Below are positions 5,260 through 6,804 of a DNA stretch of 6,804 bases, in pieces (within the stretch, counting starts at the first letter, position 1; the number at the start of each line of letters is the position of its first letter). The translations under genes and the position numbers were made by a program. The stretch lies in assembly GCA_013140415.1 (NCBI GenBank), contig JABFSW010000063.1, positions 1 through 6,804 of the forward strand, written 5' to 3'. Source of the DNA: Nitrosarchaeum sp. (GTDB lineage Archaea > Thermoproteota > Nitrososphaeria > Nitrososphaerales > Nitrosopumilaceae). The notes beneath the pieces were generated by a model, which ran no database searches, was not told the origin of the DNA, and worked only from the letters and a program-made list of their open reading frames with translations.

Positions 5260-6138
5260 TTGACAAAATTTACTGTTATATCTGGAAGTTCATCTAAAGA
5301 TCTTGCAAAAAAATTGGCAAAAAGATTAGGAGCAAATTTATTAAAATCTCAGCTAAGGGTTTTTCCAGATGGTGAAAGTAAAATTACACTTGAAGGAAAA
5401 CCTCAAAAAAATAAAATTATTGTCATTCAATCAACATATCCACCTGTAGATGAAAATCTTATTCAGACATTATCAATAATTTCAAAAGCAAAAGAATACG
5501 GAACTGAAATAATTGCAGTAATACCATATATGGGATATGCTCGTCAAGACAGAGAATTCTTACCAGGAGAGGTAATAACAATGAAAGTCATTGCCAATTT
5601 ATTCAAAAGTGTGGGAACATCTAGAATTATTGTTGTAGATATTCACAGTATGATCGGTTTAAAGTATTTTAATATAAAATCAAAGAATGTAACTGCAATT
5701 CCAGATCTAGTAAAATATTTTTCAAAGCTAAAATTGAAAAATCCTCTAGTTGTTTCTCCAGATCAAGGTGGAAAAGAAAGAGCAAAAGAATTTGCCAAGT
5801 TTTTGAAGACAAAATACATATCTCTTGAAAAACAACGTGATCGTAAAACCGGAAAAATAGAAATTAAAACTGCAAATTTTAATGAGGTAGTAGGCAGAGA
5901 TTTGATTTTAGTTGATGATATGATCAGTACAGGTGGAAGTATTATCAAAGCTACAGAATTTCTTAAAAAACAGAAATGTGCACGAGTATTTGTTGCTTGT
6001 ACACATGCTCTACTTAGAAATAATGCTGAAAAGAAAATTAAAAAAGCAGGAGTTACAAAAATAATTAGTACAAATACAATTCCTGGAAAAACATCTTTGG
6101 TTGATGTTTCAGGCACAATTGCAAAGGCAATAATATAA
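5260..6138 (+). CDS. prs: Ribose-phosphate pyrophosphokinase (PRPP synthetase)
   Basis: This enzyme makes 5-phosphoribosyl diphosphate from ribose 5-phosphate and ATP for nucleotide, histidine and tryptophan synthesis. The 292-residue protein has the expected landmarks: the FPDGES loop (35-40), YARQDREFLPGE (93-104) for ATP binding, VVDIHS (125-130), VVSPDQGGKERAK (164-176) and the PRPP-binding loop LILVDDMISTGGS (215-227). KQRDRKTGKIEIK (191-203) covers the catalytic flexible loop. The length is close to archaeal enzymes and shorter than most bacterial ones. It is cytoplasmic and usually oligomeric. The start is TTG (5260-5262): no ATG lies in frame upstream, the sequence from MTKFTVISGS fits the family N-terminus, and a promoter element sits 29 bp away. 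The stop overlaps the next gene's ATG by one base (TAATG), so the two are cotranscribed. Confidence 0.96.
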   Translation: MTKFTVISGSSSKDLAKKLAKRLGANLLKSQLRVFPDGESKITLEGKPQKNKIIVIQSTYPPVDENLIQTLSIISKAKEYGTEIIAVIPYMGYARQDREFLPGEVITMKVIANLFKSVGTSRIIVVDIHSMIGLKYFNIKSKNVTAIPDLVKYFSKLKLKNPLVVSPDQGGKERAKEFAKFLKTKYISLEKQRDRKTGKIEIKTANFNEVVGRDLILVDDMISTGGSIIKATEFLKKQKCARVFVACTHALLRNNAEKKIKKAGVTKIISTNTIPGKTSLVDVSGTIAKAII

Positions 6139-6804
6139 TGCCAGAAAGTTTTTTTGTTTTATCTAAAGATAATCTAGAAATTGCAATTGATGAGGTAATT
6201 TCAATCGCAAAAACATACGATAGATTTGCTAAGGTGAAAATATTGTCAAATTTAGTAATAATACAATCAAAAACTAGTTGGGAACAAATTACAAAACGTG
6301 CAACTTTTGTAAAAATTTCTGGTCAAATTCTACGTAAAATGTCAGGATTATTTTTAGATGATGAGAATTTTGAAGTTTTAAAAAATGCTAAAACGTTTGT
6401 TTGTAGAATAATTAATTTATCATCAAACCAATTCAACATATCTGAATTAGAAAGAGCGATGGGTGATATGATAACAAAGTTTTCTAAAGCTCAAGTGTCT
6501 CTTGAAAATCCAGATATTACTATATATCTAATTTTTACTGAGCAGGAAAATTTTTTTGGATTTTCAAAAAAAGTTAAAAGTGAAAATAGACCAAAGAAAA
6601 TTAAAAAATATCCCCATGAACTGGATTGGAAGCTTACAAGAGCAATGATAAATTTAATTGGATTAAAAGAGGGTGAAACTGTTTGTGATCCATTTTGTGG
6701 TACTGGAACTACGATGTTAGAAGCTGAATCAATGGGGATTCATGCAATTGGATTAGATTTTGATGAAAAAATGTATAATATTTCGAAAGAAAATTTAGAT
6801 GTAA
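6138..6804 (+). CDS. trmG10: tRNA (guanine(10)-N2)-methyltransferase, Trm-G10/Trm11 type (partial, 3' end missing)
   Basis: The frame is open from ATG 6138 to the right edge (222 residues). Residues 1-85 form a poorly conserved N-terminal part. Residues 86-145 (FVCRIINLSS, then ITIYLIFTEQENFFGF) fit a THUMP RNA-binding domain. PHELDWKLTRAMINL (159-173) precedes the SAM-binding motif CDPFCGTGTTMLEAESMGI (183-201) and IGLDFDEKM (204-212). The order THUMP then Rossmann-fold methyltransferase matches archaeal Trm-G10, which mono- and dimethylates G10 of tRNA. The catalytic D/NPPY motif would lie beyond the window, so another THUMP methyltransferase (such as a Trm14-like enzyme) cannot be excluded. 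It sits in the prs transcription unit with a one-base overlap and no separate promoter. Confidence 0.85.
   Translation, partial: MPESFFVLSKDNLEIAIDEVISIAKTYDRFAKVKILSNLVIIQSKTSWEQITKRATFVKISGQILRKMSGLFLDDENFEVLKNAKTFVCRIINLSSNQFNISELERAMGDMITKFSKAQVSLENPDITIYLIFTEQENFFGFSKKVKSENRPKKIKKYPHELDWKLTRAMINLIGLKEGETVCDPFCGTGTTMLEAESMGIHAIGLDFDEKMYNISKENLDV

Noticed and set aside
5763..6116. 117-codon open frame on the - strand inside prs
   Set aside because: Antisense to the highly conserved PRPP-binding region of prs, with no recognisable protein motif.
1..6804. A new defence, mobile or CRISPR-type system
   Set aside because: No repeats with spacers, integrase, transposase, toxin-antitoxin pair or nuclease is seen; apart from the ferredoxin gene, explained by expression, no compositional shift was noticed.

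Overview
The window looks like a compact chromosomal segment of an ammonia-oxidising archaeon, most likely a marine Nitrosopumilus-type member of the Nitrososphaerota (Thaumarchaeota). This rests on very low G+C, short intergenic gaps, TATA-like elements about 26-31 bp upstream of start codons with little or no 5' leader, T-tract gene ends, and the gene mix: a stand-alone Lrp/AsnC ligand-binding domain, a short archaeal PRPP synthetase, a Trm-G10-type tRNA methyltransferase and a two-cluster ferredoxin. The assignment is by recognition, not by a database search. No tRNA, rRNA, CRISPR array or mobile element was seen.

Layout. The last codons of an unknown + strand gene (1-36) meet, one base apart, a DUSP23-like phosphatase gene on the - strand. 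Its 58-bp divergent spacer is shared with an AmrS-type radical SAM gene (+), and one near-palindromic TATA element sits exactly midway. The radical SAM gene overlaps tail-to-tail by 16 bp with a cyclase/kynurenine-formamidase-family gene (-). That gene diverges from a small Lrp/AsnC (RAM) gene (+), followed by a RecA/RadB-like protein gene (+) whose nucleotide-binding loop has decayed. A spacer carrying a repeated AACNNNGTT element then leads to a codon-biased, probably highly expressed ferredoxin. This converges on a large - strand gene joining a J-domain with an HSD (not HPD) motif to a long beta-rich region. A 195-bp divergent spacer with a duplicated promoter-like element precedes the prs gene (TTG start). 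prs is joined by a one-base overlap to a THUMP/methyltransferase gene that runs off the right edge.

How the genes relate. This is a housekeeping neighbourhood rather than one pathway. PRPP synthesis and tRNA G10 methylation are physically coupled in one transcription unit. Ferredoxin supplies low-potential electrons. The radical SAM, cyclase, RAM and phosphatase genes are metabolic or regulatory singletons. The least-explained proteins are the J-domain/beta-repeat fusion and the P-loop-less RecA-like protein. I see no defence island or obvious new multi-gene system.
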